In this document: positions 16,319 to 23,938 of the stretch, one piece after another
Layout: each line of letters opens with the position of its first letter
Numbering within the stretch: position 1 is the first letter of the stretch
DNA from: Alkalihalobacterium sp048323755
Lineage (GTDB): Bacteria; Bacillota; Bacilli; Bacillales; Bacillaceae_F
Assembly: GCF_048323755.1 (NCBI RefSeq)
Contig: NZ_JBLWFS010000037.1
Span: 1 to 28,901, forward strand
DNA: 28,901 nt
Direction of reading: 5' to 3'
The notes under the pieces: model-generated
What the model was told of the DNA's origin: nothing
The model's input: the letters and a program-made list of their open reading frames with translations, nothing else
The model's database searches: none
Program-made: the position numbers and the translations under genes

Positions 16319-17221
16319 TTATGAACCAGTAATTTTAAAATACTTATATTTGATATTCGGCGTCCAAGCTGTCGAGTCTTCATATTTCCAATAGCGCATC
16401 CGGCTATTTGTCGTTTGTGCATTGACCAGTGGTTCGCCGTTCTCATCTTTAGCAACGACTATTGTAGTATGTTGCCATCTCCCGTTTCCATCAAAGTCAT
16501 AACAAATGACATCTCCTGGTGACAACTCACTAGCAGAAGACATCTCCATTCCCCTTAATCCAGACTTGGCTCCACTTAAATGCCAGCGCATGGAATGGGC
16601 AACAGACCAACTATAACTCCAATTATTATTCCGGTACCACCAGCCATTGGAGCGATTGGGATGACCAACCATCGGTGCACCGCCTGCTTTTAAACATTGA
16701 GAAATGAAATTCGTACAATTATCTTCAAATCTGCGATAAGCCGGATTGTAATCATTCCACCATCTTTCTGCATAACGAACGGCTTCTCTGCGATCATAAG
16801 ACCAGTGCTCTTCTGACTCATCTACACTCCGCATCCATTCACGGTTCGGTGGTACGTCTTCTTCTTGGTATTGAGCTTTCAATTCCACATCATCCACCAA
16901 CTCATTTTGAAGAAATGTAGCTTGTCGGTGTTGAAGTGTTTCTTCTATATAAAAATTGCTTCGTTGCTTAATGGATTGTTGGAGGTGAAGAACGTATTCT
17001 ATCTTCGTTTCATCATCATACGTCCGCTGCCCTAATACTTGTGCGTTTACTGTAGAGTTTACAAGTTCACTTTCTCTAGATTGCAGACTTGCTAATTTTC
17101 GTTCTAGACATTTTTTTTCATCCTCTGAAATGAATACATCATCGTCGTACCGAACATTTTCTACATACATACCATTTCTAATTTCAATTAACCGTTTCAA
17201 TTGTTCAAACCGATCCGTCAT
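16319..17221 (-). CDS. yhbB: YhbB-like protein with a C-terminal amidase-type (Amidase_6) domain
   Basis: The protein has 300 residues. Residues 1-125 are a charged, helical, coiled-coil-like region (ERKLASLQSRESELVNS and following). Residues about 140-300 form the Amidase_6 domain. It opens YAERWWNDYNPAYRRFEDNC, has a probable nucleophile Cys in DNCTNFISQCL, a run of Trp/Asn residues (GWWYRNNNWSYSW), and a likely catalytic His in GRWQHTTIVV. The domain is related to papain-fold NlpC/CHAP-type enzymes. There is no signal peptide, so it would act in the cytosol or the mother cell rather than in the wall. The B. subtilis homologue is in the same neighbourhood and its role is unknown. The ribosome site AAAGGAGG lies inside a short inverted repeat (AGGAG/CTCCT), which may limit translation. 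Confidence 0.85.
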   Translation of the reverse strand: MTDRFEQLKRLIEIRNGMYVENVRYDDDVFISEDEKKCLERKLASLQSRESELVNSTVNAQVLGQRTYDDETKIEYVLHLQQSIKQRSNFYIEETLQHRQATFLQNELVDDVELKAQYQEEDVPPNREWMRSVDESEEHWSYDRREAVRYAERWWNDYNPAYRRFEDNCTNFISQCLKAGGAPMVGHPNRSNGWWYRNNNWSYSWSVAHSMRWHLSGAKSGLRGMEMSSASELSPGDVICYDFDGNGRWQHTTIVVAKDENGEPLVNAQTTNSRMRYWKYEDSTAWTPNIKYKYFKITGS

Positions 17222-17533
17222 TAGGAGAGGCCCTCCTTTTTCTTTTTTCCCTACAAAAGATCCATATTCACTTAAGGGAACAGTAAGAACACTTGAAACG
17301 AGGAACTTCTCTGTATGTGCACTTTATGTTAGCTATAATGCCAGGAGCCCGAAGTTCCGGTTAGTTTTCTTTGAATTCCCTTTTAACCAATTGGGTTAAT
17401 TTTATACTGTTACTGCAATCCACTGTACGACTGATATATGTTAGAGGGAATATCTAGGTAATTCATAAACCAACACCACTGATTGATGCACTTATGCAAA
17501 TATCTAGGAAAAACAAAACTTATCCCTCCCCCG
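17222..17533. other. Intergenic region upstream of yhbB
   Basis: The stretch holds the yhbB leader and an inverted repeat TTAACC-AATTG-GGTTAA at 17383-17399, a possible operator. No clear promoter or gene is visible. Confidence 0.4.
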
Positions 17534-17567
17534 AAAAAAAATAGAGCAGGAAAACGCTCCTGCTCTA
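17534..17567 (-). terminator. Terminator of the alkyltransferase gene
   Basis: TAGAGCAGGA and TCCTGCTCTA form a perfect 10-bp stem. On the minus strand it is followed by eight T residues. It starts 10 bases past the stop codon. Confidence 0.93.
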
Positions 17568-17576
17568 GACAATATT

Positions 17577-18107
17577 TTATGAAATTTTTTCAATTGCACC
17601 TTCCATCTGTAGGAGGATTTCTTTTTTGTCTAGTCCTCCACCGTAACCTACCATGGCACCATTACTTCCGATCACACGGTGACATGGAATGATAATGGGA
17701 ATAGGGTTTTGATTATTTGCCCCGCCGATCGCCCTTACAGCTTTAGGCGCTCCAATTTCTTGTGCAATTTGCTTATATGATCGTGTCTCTCCATAACCTA
17801 TGTTCCGAAGCGCTTCCCAAACTTTCTTTTGAAAACCAGTTCCATAAAGATCAATAGGAAGGTCAAAGTCATGACGTTCTCCAACAAAATACTCTCTGAG
17901 TTGCTGTACAACAGGAGAAATCTTCTCTTTGTTTTGTACAAGTTCTCCTTTGATTCCTTGCTTTTTCAACCACGCTTTTAATGTCGGTAAACTAAACTCC
18001 GATGTACCAAAGTGGATATGGCAAATGCCTCGTTCAGTTGCCGCAATGGTTAACGCTCCAATTGGACTATCCATTTCATCAAAATAAACCGTTGACTGAG
18101 CCGACAT
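17577..18107 (-). CDS. ogt: Methylated-DNA-[protein]-cysteine S-methyltransferase
   Basis: This 176-residue suicide repair protein takes the alkyl group from O6-alkylguanine in DNA onto its own cysteine. The acceptor Cys142 lies in the invariant IPCHRVIG motif. The DNA-binding helix with its arginine finger is RAIGGANNQNP at 125-135. The N-terminal ribonuclease-like domain covers about 1-85. A Gly-rich end (VGYGGGLDKKE) closes the active site. The start is ATG 18107, with AAGGAAGGG 5-8 bases upstream; an in-frame TTG at 18125 lies before that ribosome site. queG ends 69 bases upstream in the same direction, so the two are probably co-transcribed. There is no Ada-type regulatory domain. Confidence 0.92.
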   Translation of the reverse strand: MSAQSTVYFDEMDSPIGALTIAATERGICHIHFGTSEFSLPTLKAWLKKQGIKGELVQNKEKISPVVQQLREYFVGERHDFDLPIDLYGTGFQKKVWEALRNIGYGETRSYKQIAQEIGAPKAVRAIGGANNQNPIPIIIPCHRVIGSNGAMVGYGGGLDKKEILLQMEGAIEKIS

Positions 18108-18176
18108 GTTATCCCTTCCTTCCAACTCCAGTCTTGTACCTATCTTACTGAATAAACAATATCTTTTCCACGGACG

Positions 18177-19316
18177 TTAGAGGTCCTCAGCGATGATATT
18201 TAGTCCTCTATTTATCTCTTCTACTACATCCGTGTCTTTTTCTCGGTCTTTCGCTTGTTTCAACTGTTTTTCTACAGATTTGCCCCCAATAACTGCCAGT
18301 GCCCAGGCTGCAGTACCTCGTATAACCGGCCGAGGGTCTTTTGTCATCAATTCTGTTAATGGCTCAATAGCTTCAGTTTCTTTAAAATGTGCTAATGCAA
18401 TAATTGCATTTCTTTGGATGGGCTTTTTTCCTCTCCAAGCGCCTGAAACATGACCAAAACGCTCTTTAAATTGTCGATTGCTCATCGATAACAATGGCAA
18501 AAGCAGCGGTTTTGCTAGATCTGGATCAGGCTCCATTTCGTCGTGAATATGAAAATCTCTCCCCTTATTTTCTGGACAAACTTGTTGGCACGTATCACAT
18601 CCATATAAACGGTTACCTAACTTCGACCGAAACCGTTCAGGTAAAAAGTCTTTTGTTTGAGTCAGGTAAGCGATACACTTTTGAGAATCTAGCTGCCCCC
18701 CTTGAACAAGCGCACCTGTTGGGCAAGCATCTATACAACGCCGGCACGAACCACATTGTTCTTCAAGCGGTTCATCAGGCTGAAACGGTATCGAGGTGAT
18801 TAATTCCCCTAAATACACGTAAGAACCAAATTCAGGTGTAATAATGGCGCAATTTTTACCACTCCAACCAATTCCAGCTCTTTCAGCTACTGCTCGATCG
18901 GAAAGTTCTCCGGTATCTACCATGGAAGTAATGTGAGCATTTGGTACCTTTTCTACTATAAATTTTTCTAAGAGTTGAAGCTTTTCTTTTAAAATATGAT
19001 GATAATCTTTCCCCCACGATGCTCTGCAAAATATACCTCTTCGTTCTCCTTTCTTGCTTTTCGGAGGGTTTTTCATTTTTGAAGGATATGCTAAGGCAAT
19101 GGAAATGATTGACCTAGCTTCTGGTGTAATCTTTTTCGGTTCAACTCGTTTTTCTAAATCAGGTTCTTCAAAACCAGATTCATACCCTAATTCACGATGG
19201 ACAGTTAGTCTTTCTTTTAATGTTGCAAATGGATTAGCACTAGTGAAACCAATTTTATCTATTTCAATACTTTTACTATATGCAATAATTTCATCTTTTA
19301 ACTGGGCATATGCCAT
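18177..19316 (-). CDS. queG: Epoxyqueuosine reductase QueG
   Basis: This 379-residue cobalamin- and iron-sulfur-dependent enzyme makes the last step of queuosine synthesis, reducing epoxyqueuosine at tRNA position 34. The cobalamin domain is residues about 1-180, with the proposed catalytic Asp134 in MVDTGELSDR and the GIGWSGKNC motif near 148-156. The ferredoxin-like domain has clusters from Cys188, Cys191, Cys194 and Cys198 plus Cys214, Cys240, Cys243 and Cys247 (CGSCRRCIDACPTGAL and CDTCQQVCPEN). The C-terminus (about 290-379) carries HEAT-like repeats that bind tRNA. All key residues are intact. It is the first gene of a probable unit with ogt, and divergent from the B3/B4 gene. Confidence 0.95.
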   Translation of the reverse strand: MAYAQLKDEIIAYSKSIEIDKIGFTSANPFATLKERLTVHRELGYESGFEEPDLEKRVEPKKITPEARSIISIALAYPSKMKNPPKSKKGERRGIFCRASWGKDYHHILKEKLQLLEKFIVEKVPNAHITSMVDTGELSDRAVAERAGIGWSGKNCAIITPEFGSYVYLGELITSIPFQPDEPLEEQCGSCRRCIDACPTGALVQGGQLDSQKCIAYLTQTKDFLPERFRSKLGNRLYGCDTCQQVCPENKGRDFHIHDEMEPDPDLAKPLLLPLLSMSNRQFKERFGHVSGAWRGKKPIQRNAIIALAHFKETEAIEPLTELMTKDPRPVIRGTAAWALAVIGGKSVEKQLKQAKDREKDTDVVEEINRGLNIIAEDL

Positions 19317-19393
19317 GTAAAAAACCCTTTCTTTCTAAGTTACATCCATTATATGCTACACTAAATGAAAACTAAAAATAAAGAGGTGTTCTT

Positions 19394-20068
19394 TTGGAAA
19401 TGGTACAGCTTACAATAGACGAGGAAGTGAAAAGACTTGTACCTCTATTCAAGATCGGGATTATTACGTATCCATCCATTGTCATTTCTGAATCACCACA
19501 AATGTTAAAAGGGCGAATTCGTTTTTACCAAGAAGAATTAGCACTGCAACTAGAAAGTAATGAATTAATGAGTTACCCAGGTATTACGGAATGGAGAAAT
19601 ACGTTTAAGTTGCTTTCTATTGACCCTGGGAGGTACCGTCCATCATCCGAAGCGCTTCTAAGAAGAATTAAAAAATCCGAGTTCTTACCATCCGTTCATT
19701 CTGCAGTTGACCTTAATAATTTTTTCTCTATCCGTCATCAAATTCCATTTGGTATTTATGATTTACTGCAATTAGAGGGGGAAATTTCTATACGGCTAGG
19801 AACGAGAGAAGATCGTTACTTAGGAATTAACGGCCGTGAAAATAACATGGAAGGGAAACTGTTATCCTCTGATGGAAAAGGTCCTTTCGGAAGTCCAATC
19901 GTTGATTCCAAACGATCGGCTGTCACCGAATTAACCACTCAAGCTCTTCAGCTGATCTACCTCCAACCTTCAATGGACGAAGAAGAATGTAAGCAATTGC
20001 TTCATTCTGTCGGTAAGATGTTCACTCAAGTCCATGGCGGGAACTATCACTGCTCAATCGTCACATAA
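19394..20068 (+). CDS. B3/B4 domain protein (phenylalanyl-tRNA synthetase beta-like)
   Basis: This 224-residue cytosolic protein is made of one B3/B4 domain. That domain is otherwise found in the beta subunit of phenylalanyl-tRNA synthetase, where it removes mischarged tyrosine. Visible landmarks are the segment GITEWRNTFKLLSIDPGRYRPSSEALLRRI at about 63-92 (shown here only in its key parts: W66, P78, R80 and the SSEALLRR helix), SVHSAVDLNNFFSIRHQIPFG near 100-120, and the Cys-containing end. Free-standing copies are thought to act on amino-acyl-tRNA or related small esters, but most are untested. The start may be TTG 19394, with AGAGGTG five bases before it, or ATG 19400. It is divergent from queG across 77 bases and runs in the same direction as dps. 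Confidence 0.8.
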   Translation: MEMVQLTIDEEVKRLVPLFKIGIITYPSIVISESPQMLKGRIRFYQEELALQLESNELMSYPGITEWRNTFKLLSIDPGRYRPSSEALLRRIKKSEFLPSVHSAVDLNNFFSIRHQIPFGIYDLLQLEGEISIRLGTREDRYLGINGRENNMEGKLLSSDGKGPFGSPIVDSKRSAVTELTTQALQLIYLQPSMDEEECKQLLHSVGKMFTQVHGGNYHCSIVT

Positions 20069-20103
20069 TTGGAAAATAATTCACGAAAACATTATAGAAT
20101 TTG

Positions 20104-20129
20104 GTTTAATTATTCGCTAACATGGGAAA
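20104..20129 (+). promoter_or_regulatory. Sigma-B (general stress) promoter of dps
   Basis: GTTTAA, 14 bases, then GGGAAA match the Bacillus sigma-B consensus (GTTTAA-N12-14-GGGWAW) at every position. It lies 39 bases before the dps start, and dps is a known member of the sigma-B regulon in B. subtilis. Confidence 0.82.
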
Positions 20130-20167
20130 TAGTAAAGTGTGATGAAAATTGAAAGGATGATCTAATC

Positions 20168-20608
20168 ATGACTCAAGAAAAAGTATCCGCTATTTTAAAC
20201 AAACAAATTGCTAACTGGAGTGTACTATTCGTTAAACTTCACAATTACCACTGGTATGTTAAAGGTCCACAGTTTTTCACATTACACGACAAATTTGAGG
20301 AATTCTATAACGAAGCCGCTTTACATATCGATGAACTAGCAGAAAGATTGTTAGCACTTAAAGGACAACCTGTAGCAACAATGAAAGAATATTTAGAAAC
20401 CGCTTCTGTTTCTGAAGCAACTGGTAATGAAACAGCTGACGAAATGGTATCAACGATCATCCAAGACTTTGATACACTTATCGATGAATTAAAAGAAGGC
20501 ATGGAGGCCGCTGATACTCTCGGTGACGAAACAACAGCGGATATGCTTCTAGCTATTCACCAATCATTAGAAAAGCATAATTGGATGTTACGCTCTTTCT
20601 TAAAATAA
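20168..20608 (+). CDS. dps: Dps-family ferritin-like DNA-protection protein
   Basis: This 146-residue protein should assemble into a 12-subunit shell that oxidises and stores iron and shields DNA during stress. The inter-subunit ferroxidase ligands are in place: His28 in HNYHWYVKG, His40 in FTLHDKF, Asp55 and Glu59 in HIDELAER. The order and spacing match Listeria Dps with an offset of three residues. The four-helix bundle fills the chain and no long basic N-tail is present, so direct DNA binding may be weak. AAAGGATGA precedes the ATG. A consensus sigma-B promoter lies upstream and a clear terminator downstream, so this is a single-gene transcript induced in general stress. No convincing PerR box was found, which argues for Dps rather than MrgA. 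Confidence 0.93.
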   Translation: MTQEKVSAILNKQIANWSVLFVKLHNYHWYVKGPQFFTLHDKFEEFYNEAALHIDELAERLLALKGQPVATMKEYLETASVSEATGNETADEMVSTIIQDFDTLIDELKEGMEAADTLGDETTADMLLAIHQSLEKHNWMLRSFLK

Positions 20609-20622
20609 TATGCTAACCCATT

Positions 20623-20663
20623 AAGAATCTGGTCTCATTTTTTGAGGTGCCAGATTCTTTTTT
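20623..20663 (+). terminator. Terminator of dps
   Basis: AAGAATCTGG with CTCA and the partner GAG with CCAGATTCTT form a long stem, followed by TTTT. It begins 14 bases after the stop codon. Confidence 0.85.
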
Positions 20664-20680
20664 ATGGCCATCTACACCTT

Positions 20681-21787
20681 CTATAGGAGATAATTTGAAT
20701 TGTTTTTAGAAACAGCTAGTTCTACTAGCTTATGAAGTATAACATTAAAGTCAGCCTCATTCGGATAATGAGCCGATTGTTCTAAAGTGATAAACTCCTT
20801 TCCTTTTGGCGCTGCAATACAACTAAAAAACTGTTTAGCCAGTTCATAGTTCGTCGTTTTATCATGTTTTCCTTGAATGATGTAAATCGGAACTTCAATT
20901 GTAGACACCGTATCAAAATAATTGGTGTTTGCTATTTCAATTTGTAAATCCTTACTTTCTATTAAGCTAAACTTTGCACCCGTTATCAGCGCCTTCCAAG
21001 TGTCACTCAGTTTATAATCTGGAGAAATAAAAGCCCCTCTAACGAAACGATAAAGGTTTGGCTTATTTGTATTTTTTTCTTTGTATAGATTTCTTTTATA
21101 TTTAGAAATTAGTTTGTCGAGTTGCTCATCATGTTTTCCGACATACGGTGCTTCCCCAAGTTCGTGCAGCACTTGAAGTGTTTTCTCATCTCCAGAACGC
21201 TTTGCTTTCTCTACTAACCAAGTCTTCGCTAATTTTTGCGATTCTGAATCATTAACGACTTGAGAAATGCCGACATAAGTATAAAACTTTTCAGGGAAGC
21301 GTTTAATTAACTCTGTTCCAAGTACAGTTCCCCAAGACATACCAACTAACATCACCTGATCTTGCTGGAACTTTTCTCTTAAATAATCAACAAGCTCATG
21401 AATATCATCAATAAATTGTTCAATATTCATTGATTTAGGATCCATTGCTTTTGAATAGCTCTTACCAGCTCCGCGCTGGTCATAGTAAACAGCTATATAG
21501 TGCTCTGTAATTTCTGGAAATAAACTTCTTGAGCTAACACCAAAGGGAAAAGGAGTACCAGGTCCCCCATGTAAAAATAAACAAATAGGTAATTCCTTGC
21601 TTTTACCTTCAACAAGGATATACTGCCTAATGCCGCCGATATAAAGCTTTTCCACCTGACTAATACCGCCGCCTTTTACCAATTTCTCACTCTTTTTTAT
21701 GATTTTTCTTTGAATATAAACTCTAAATCCAAAAACGACTCCCAACAATAATGCAATAAATAGAAATAGTAATGACATAGTTTCCAA
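20681..21787 (-). CDS. Alpha/beta hydrolase, proline-iminopeptidase-like, with an N-terminal membrane anchor
   Basis: The protein has 368 residues. A transmembrane segment spans about 4-24, followed by a basic stretch (QRKIIKKSEK) that suggests the catalytic domain stays on the cytoplasmic side. The hydrolase core has the oxyanion-hole motif LFLHGGPGTPF at about 70-80, YYDQRGAGKS near 100-109, the nucleophile Ser in GMSWGTVLG at about 149-157, an acidic residue in QGKHDKTT and the catalytic His in SAHYPNE. A helical lid lies between about 185 and 270. The HGGPG motif and the long lid are typical of S33 prolyl aminopeptidase-like enzymes, but esterase activity is equally possible. The TTG at 21787 is preceded by GGGGAG at 6 bases. 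It is convergent with dps. Confidence 0.8.
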   Translation of the reverse strand: METMSLLFLFIALLLGVVFGFRVYIQRKIIKKSEKLVKGGGISQVEKLYIGGIRQYILVEGKSKELPICLFLHGGPGTPFPFGVSSRSLFPEITEHYIAVYYDQRGAGKSYSKAMDPKSMNIEQFIDDIHELVDYLREKFQQDQVMLVGMSWGTVLGTELIKRFPEKFYTYVGISQVVNDSESQKLAKTWLVEKAKRSGDEKTLQVLHELGEAPYVGKHDEQLDKLISKYKRNLYKEKNTNKPNLYRFVRGAFISPDYKLSDTWKALITGAKFSLIESKDLQIEIANTNYFDTVSTIEVPIYIIQGKHDKTTNYELAKQFFSCIAAPKGKEFITLEQSAHYPNEADFNVILHKLVELAVSKNNSNYLL

Positions 21788-22120
21788 GGTAATCTCCCCA
21801 ATGTTTGTAAATTTTTTCTTCTACCCCTACTCACCTTTGTACTTTTCTTGATAAAAAAGTTCAGCACTTTAATATATATTCAGTGAAGTTACGTTATTCC
21901 ACCGGTAAATGATTAAGACAGACATTAGATTATGGGTTAAATTCAGTAGTTTCTCACAACCTTTCATTTTTTTTGAGGAGAATTCAGTATCATGTAATAG
22001 TTTGTACACAACAGCGTTATCTGTGCAATCCAATTGTTATATGCTTGTTCTTTGTTTCAGAATTTACTGTGCTAACATTAAAACCAATAAGAGAGTAACA
22101 TTAAATTTTGGAGGTAGTTT
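21788..22120. other. Divergent leader region of the hydrolase and LysM-3D genes
   Basis: The region is AT-rich and holds the two leaders. A TGTAAT-AGTT-TGTACA stretch near 21990-22010 resembles a WalR site but with spacing one base short. The ydaO/yuaA riboswitch signature often seen before such genes is absent. The open frame at 21909-22124 has no ribosome site and no protein-like character. Confidence 0.45.
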
Positions 22121-23110
22121 ATGAAGAAAAGGATCGTTTCTTTAGTAACCGTTGCTGCAATTTACGGGACATTTGGTTTAGGATCACACACATCTGCTAA
22201 GGAAGTTACCGTTCAAAAAGGGGATACGTTATGGGGAATTGCAAAAGCAAATGATATATTAGTAGAAGATTTAAAAGAATGGAATGGGCTTACCAATCAC
22301 ATCATCCATCCAAAAGATCGTCTAAAAGTTGCGCTTACTGAAGAATATTATATTGAAAAGGGAGATACTTTATCAGAAATTGCTCTACAGTATGACCATA
22401 TTTCTTGGAAAGCATTACAGGACTGGAATCAGATTACTGATCCCGATTTCATCTTAGCTGGCGATACATTAACCGTCTATTTAAAAGGAAACCCTCAAGC
22501 AAAAGAAGTTGCTAGTGTTACTGATCCTGAAGTAGCAAGCAATAAAGAAGGACGTGCTACTACAGAAGATAAGCAGCAAGAAGTAGCAGTTGAAGTTGAA
22601 GAAGCTCCTTCAATGACGGACGAGCCAGCACAGGCACAAGAGGAAGCAGTTTTGGACGAGCCGATTAAGGAAGAAGTTATTAAAGAAGAAGCAGAACCTG
22701 CTACAGAAGAACCTACTACAGAGAAACCTGCTTCAGAAGAAACTACTACAGAAGAAGCTGCTACAGAAAAATCGACTAAAGAAGAGGAAGCTTCTGAGCC
22801 CGCTTCAGATGACCAGGTTGCGATGGAACTAACGATGACAGCTACTGCCTACACTGCATCTTGTGAAGGTTGCTCTGGAATTACTTCCACTGGGATTAAT
22901 TTAATAGATAATCCAGATAAAAAAGTCATCTCAGTTGACCCTAGCGTTATCCCATTAGGATCAAAAGTTTACGTCGAAGGCTATGGACATGCGATAGCTG
23001 GTGACACGGGTGGCGCCATTCAAGGAAATAAAATTGATATCTTCATACCGAATAAACAAGATGCCATCAATTGGGGTGTAAAAGAAGTAAACGTCAAAGT
23101 TTTTAAGTAA
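22121..23110 (+). CDS. Secreted LysM-3D domain cell-wall enzyme (YocH-like)
   Basis: This 329-residue secreted protein begins with a signal peptide (about 1-26, cleavage near HTSA-KE). LysM domain 1 (about 28-71) and LysM domain 2 (about 77-121) bind peptidoglycan; each has a KGDTL-xxIA motif. A long linker (about 125-232) is rich in Glu, Thr, Ala and Pro, with TTEE/ATEE-like repeats. The C-terminal 3D domain (about 237-329), named for its three aspartates, has Asp273 in SVDPSVIPLG and Asp295 and Asp306 in AGDTGGAIQGNKIDIF. It is related to MltA-type lytic transglycosylases. A disulfide may join the two Cys of SCEGC. The homologue YocH is a WalRK-controlled muralytic enzyme. GGAGGT precedes the ATG. 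Confidence 0.9.
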   Translation: MKKRIVSLVTVAAIYGTFGLGSHTSAKEVTVQKGDTLWGIAKANDILVEDLKEWNGLTNHIIHPKDRLKVALTEEYYIEKGDTLSEIALQYDHISWKALQDWNQITDPDFILAGDTLTVYLKGNPQAKEVASVTDPEVASNKEGRATTEDKQQEVAVEVEEAPSMTDEPAQAQEEAVLDEPIKEEVIKEEAEPATEEPTTEKPASEETTTEEAATEKSTKEEEASEPASDDQVAMELTMTATAYTASCEGCSGITSTGINLIDNPDKKVISVDPSVIPLGSKVYVEGYGHAIAGDTGGAIQGNKIDIFIPNKQDAINWGVKEVNVKVFK

Positions 23111-23117
23111 GATTATT

Positions 23118-23158
23118 AACTACCTTATCGAAAATCGAAAAGGTAGTTTTCTTTTTCT
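23118..23158 (+). terminator. Terminator of the LysM-3D gene
   Basis: AACTACCTT and AAGGTAGTT form a perfect 9-bp stem, followed by TTCTTTTTCT, eight bases past the stop codon. Confidence 0.88.
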
Positions 23159-23315
23159 AGAGTCCTCACTGACCTGACACTAAAAACCTTTCTCCCAGCC
23201 CTTGCATACACTAATAAGAAAAGCGGAAGATATACTGCTTATATGTGTTTTTCGGCGTTTACCGCTAAAGACAACACTCTAACACGGGATTTTAGTTAGG
23301 TGCTATAGGTTTTAC

Positions 23316-23502
23316 TTTTGCGGCACTGAGATGACGCTATTTTAGCAGAAATGACCTCTTTTAAGCATTTGTGTAACTGAGAATCCCTTATTTCCTTAAT
23401 ATTAAGCAATAACAACATGAAATATAGTAAATAAGGGATTCTGAGGTCCCTAAGAAGTCAAATTAGCGACTTTTTAAAGAAATAAGGGCCTGTAGAGTCC
23501 AC
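23316..23502. repeat. Composite palindromic repeat, copy 1 (four units, two forward then two reverse)
   Basis: Units of about 25 bases occur at 23316-23343 (degenerate) and 23368-23395 in the forward sense, and at 23429-23451 and 23480-23502 in the reverse sense. The shared core is CTGAGAGGCCCTTATTT with variants. The middle pair forms a perfect 14-bp inverted repeat (AGAATCCCTTATTT against AAATAAGGGATTCT). The second copy at 27377-27562 has the same unit order and similar spacing. Confidence 0.8.
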
Positions 23503-23566
23503 TAATTTTTAGATACGTCTTGAAGATCCTTAACTGCACAACTATTGTTGACCTAATGGAAGGAAG

Positions 23567-23603
23567 CGCAGTCTAGGTTGACGCCTAGAGCTAGGCATCT
23601 GCG
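23567..23603. repeat. Nested inverted repeat upstream of the zinc-ribbon gene
   Basis: Outer arms CGCAG and CTGCG enclose the palindrome GCCTAG-AG-CTAGGC. It resembles degenerate forms of the GTCTAGCTCCAGCGCC-type repeats found in many Bacillus genomes (from recall). Its function is unknown. Confidence 0.45.
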
Positions 23604-23685
23604 AAATACACAAAACTAAGTGTTCTTTCTTCCTCTTGATCTGCGTATCTATGATTTAAATAAGAAAGGCTGGTGAGAAGTGCGT

Positions 23686-23862
23686 ATGATGAATTCACCA
23701 TTTTTTTGCAGTCAATGCGGCAGAGATTTATTAACTCCATCGACAGAGGCTACTAAGAAAGTATGTCCTGACTGTCTGCCTAAAAGTGAGTTGCAACATA
23801 AAGACAAACAGAACTATAAAGGACTATTAGGGGAGTCCACGTGGTGGCAGAAGCGCAAATAA
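23686..23862 (+). CDS. Small zinc-ribbon protein
   Basis: The product is 58 residues from ATG 23686 (GTG 23680 and ATG 23689 are alternatives). Two CxxC knuckles, CSQCG near residue 8 and CPDC near residue 30, would bind one zinc ion. The second half is polar and basic and ends GESTWWQKRK. There is a moderate ribosome site (AAAGG, with GGTGAG nearer the start). The last codons lie in a terminator hairpin, which supports a real transcript end. Zinc ribbons of this size can bind RNA, DNA or ribosomes; no specific family is recognised. It has its own unit between the repeat region and the convergent ABC transporter genes. Confidence 0.7.
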   Translation: MMNSPFFCSQCGRDLLTPSTEATKKVCPDCLPKSELQHKDKQNYKGLLGESTWWQKRK

Positions 23863-23873
23863 TGCGCTTTTTT
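23851..23873 (+). terminator. Terminator overlapping the end of the zinc-ribbon gene
   Basis: AAGCGCA and TGCGCTT form a 7-bp stem around a 5-base loop that contains the TAA stop codon; TTTTTATT follows. Confidence 0.82.
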
Positions 23874-23938
23874 ATTACTAAATGAAAAAGCCCCCCGGAA
23901 ACAAAATCGCTGTTAACGAGAGACTTCTCTTTATGACA

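Larger units (their letters stand above)
23159..23670. other. Intergenic repeat-rich region without genes
   Basis: This half-kilobase has no protein-like frame. It contains the four-unit repeat cluster at 23316-23502, a nested hairpin at 23567-23603, and degenerate sequence resembling repeats common in Bacillus intergenic DNA. It is a likely graveyard or landing site of small repeat elements. Confidence 0.6.

Noticed and set aside
17337..17366. GC-containing short inverted repeat near GAGCCCGAAGTTCC
   Set aside because: Weak stem without a T-run, so not a terminator; no reason to call an operator.
20070..20105. Possible PerR box upstream of dps
   Set aside because: The best alignment to TTATAATNATTATAA matches too few positions to call.
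21985..22010. Possible WalR box before the LysM-3D gene
   Set aside because: The two TGTA half-sites are spaced one base short of the consensus and the second is imperfect.
21788..22120. c-di-AMP (ydaO/yuaA) riboswitch, which often precedes wall hydrolases of this kind
   Set aside because: The conserved riboswitch core is not present.
21909..22124. 71-codon plus-strand frame ahead of the LysM-3D gene
   Set aside because: No ribosome site, Ser/Cys/Phe-rich composition typical of chance AT-rich DNA, and it runs into the ribosome site of the real gene.
23905..23938. Possible terminator of the ABC operon
   Set aside because: Only a 4-bp AGAG/CTCT stem, with no T-run; nothing supportable.
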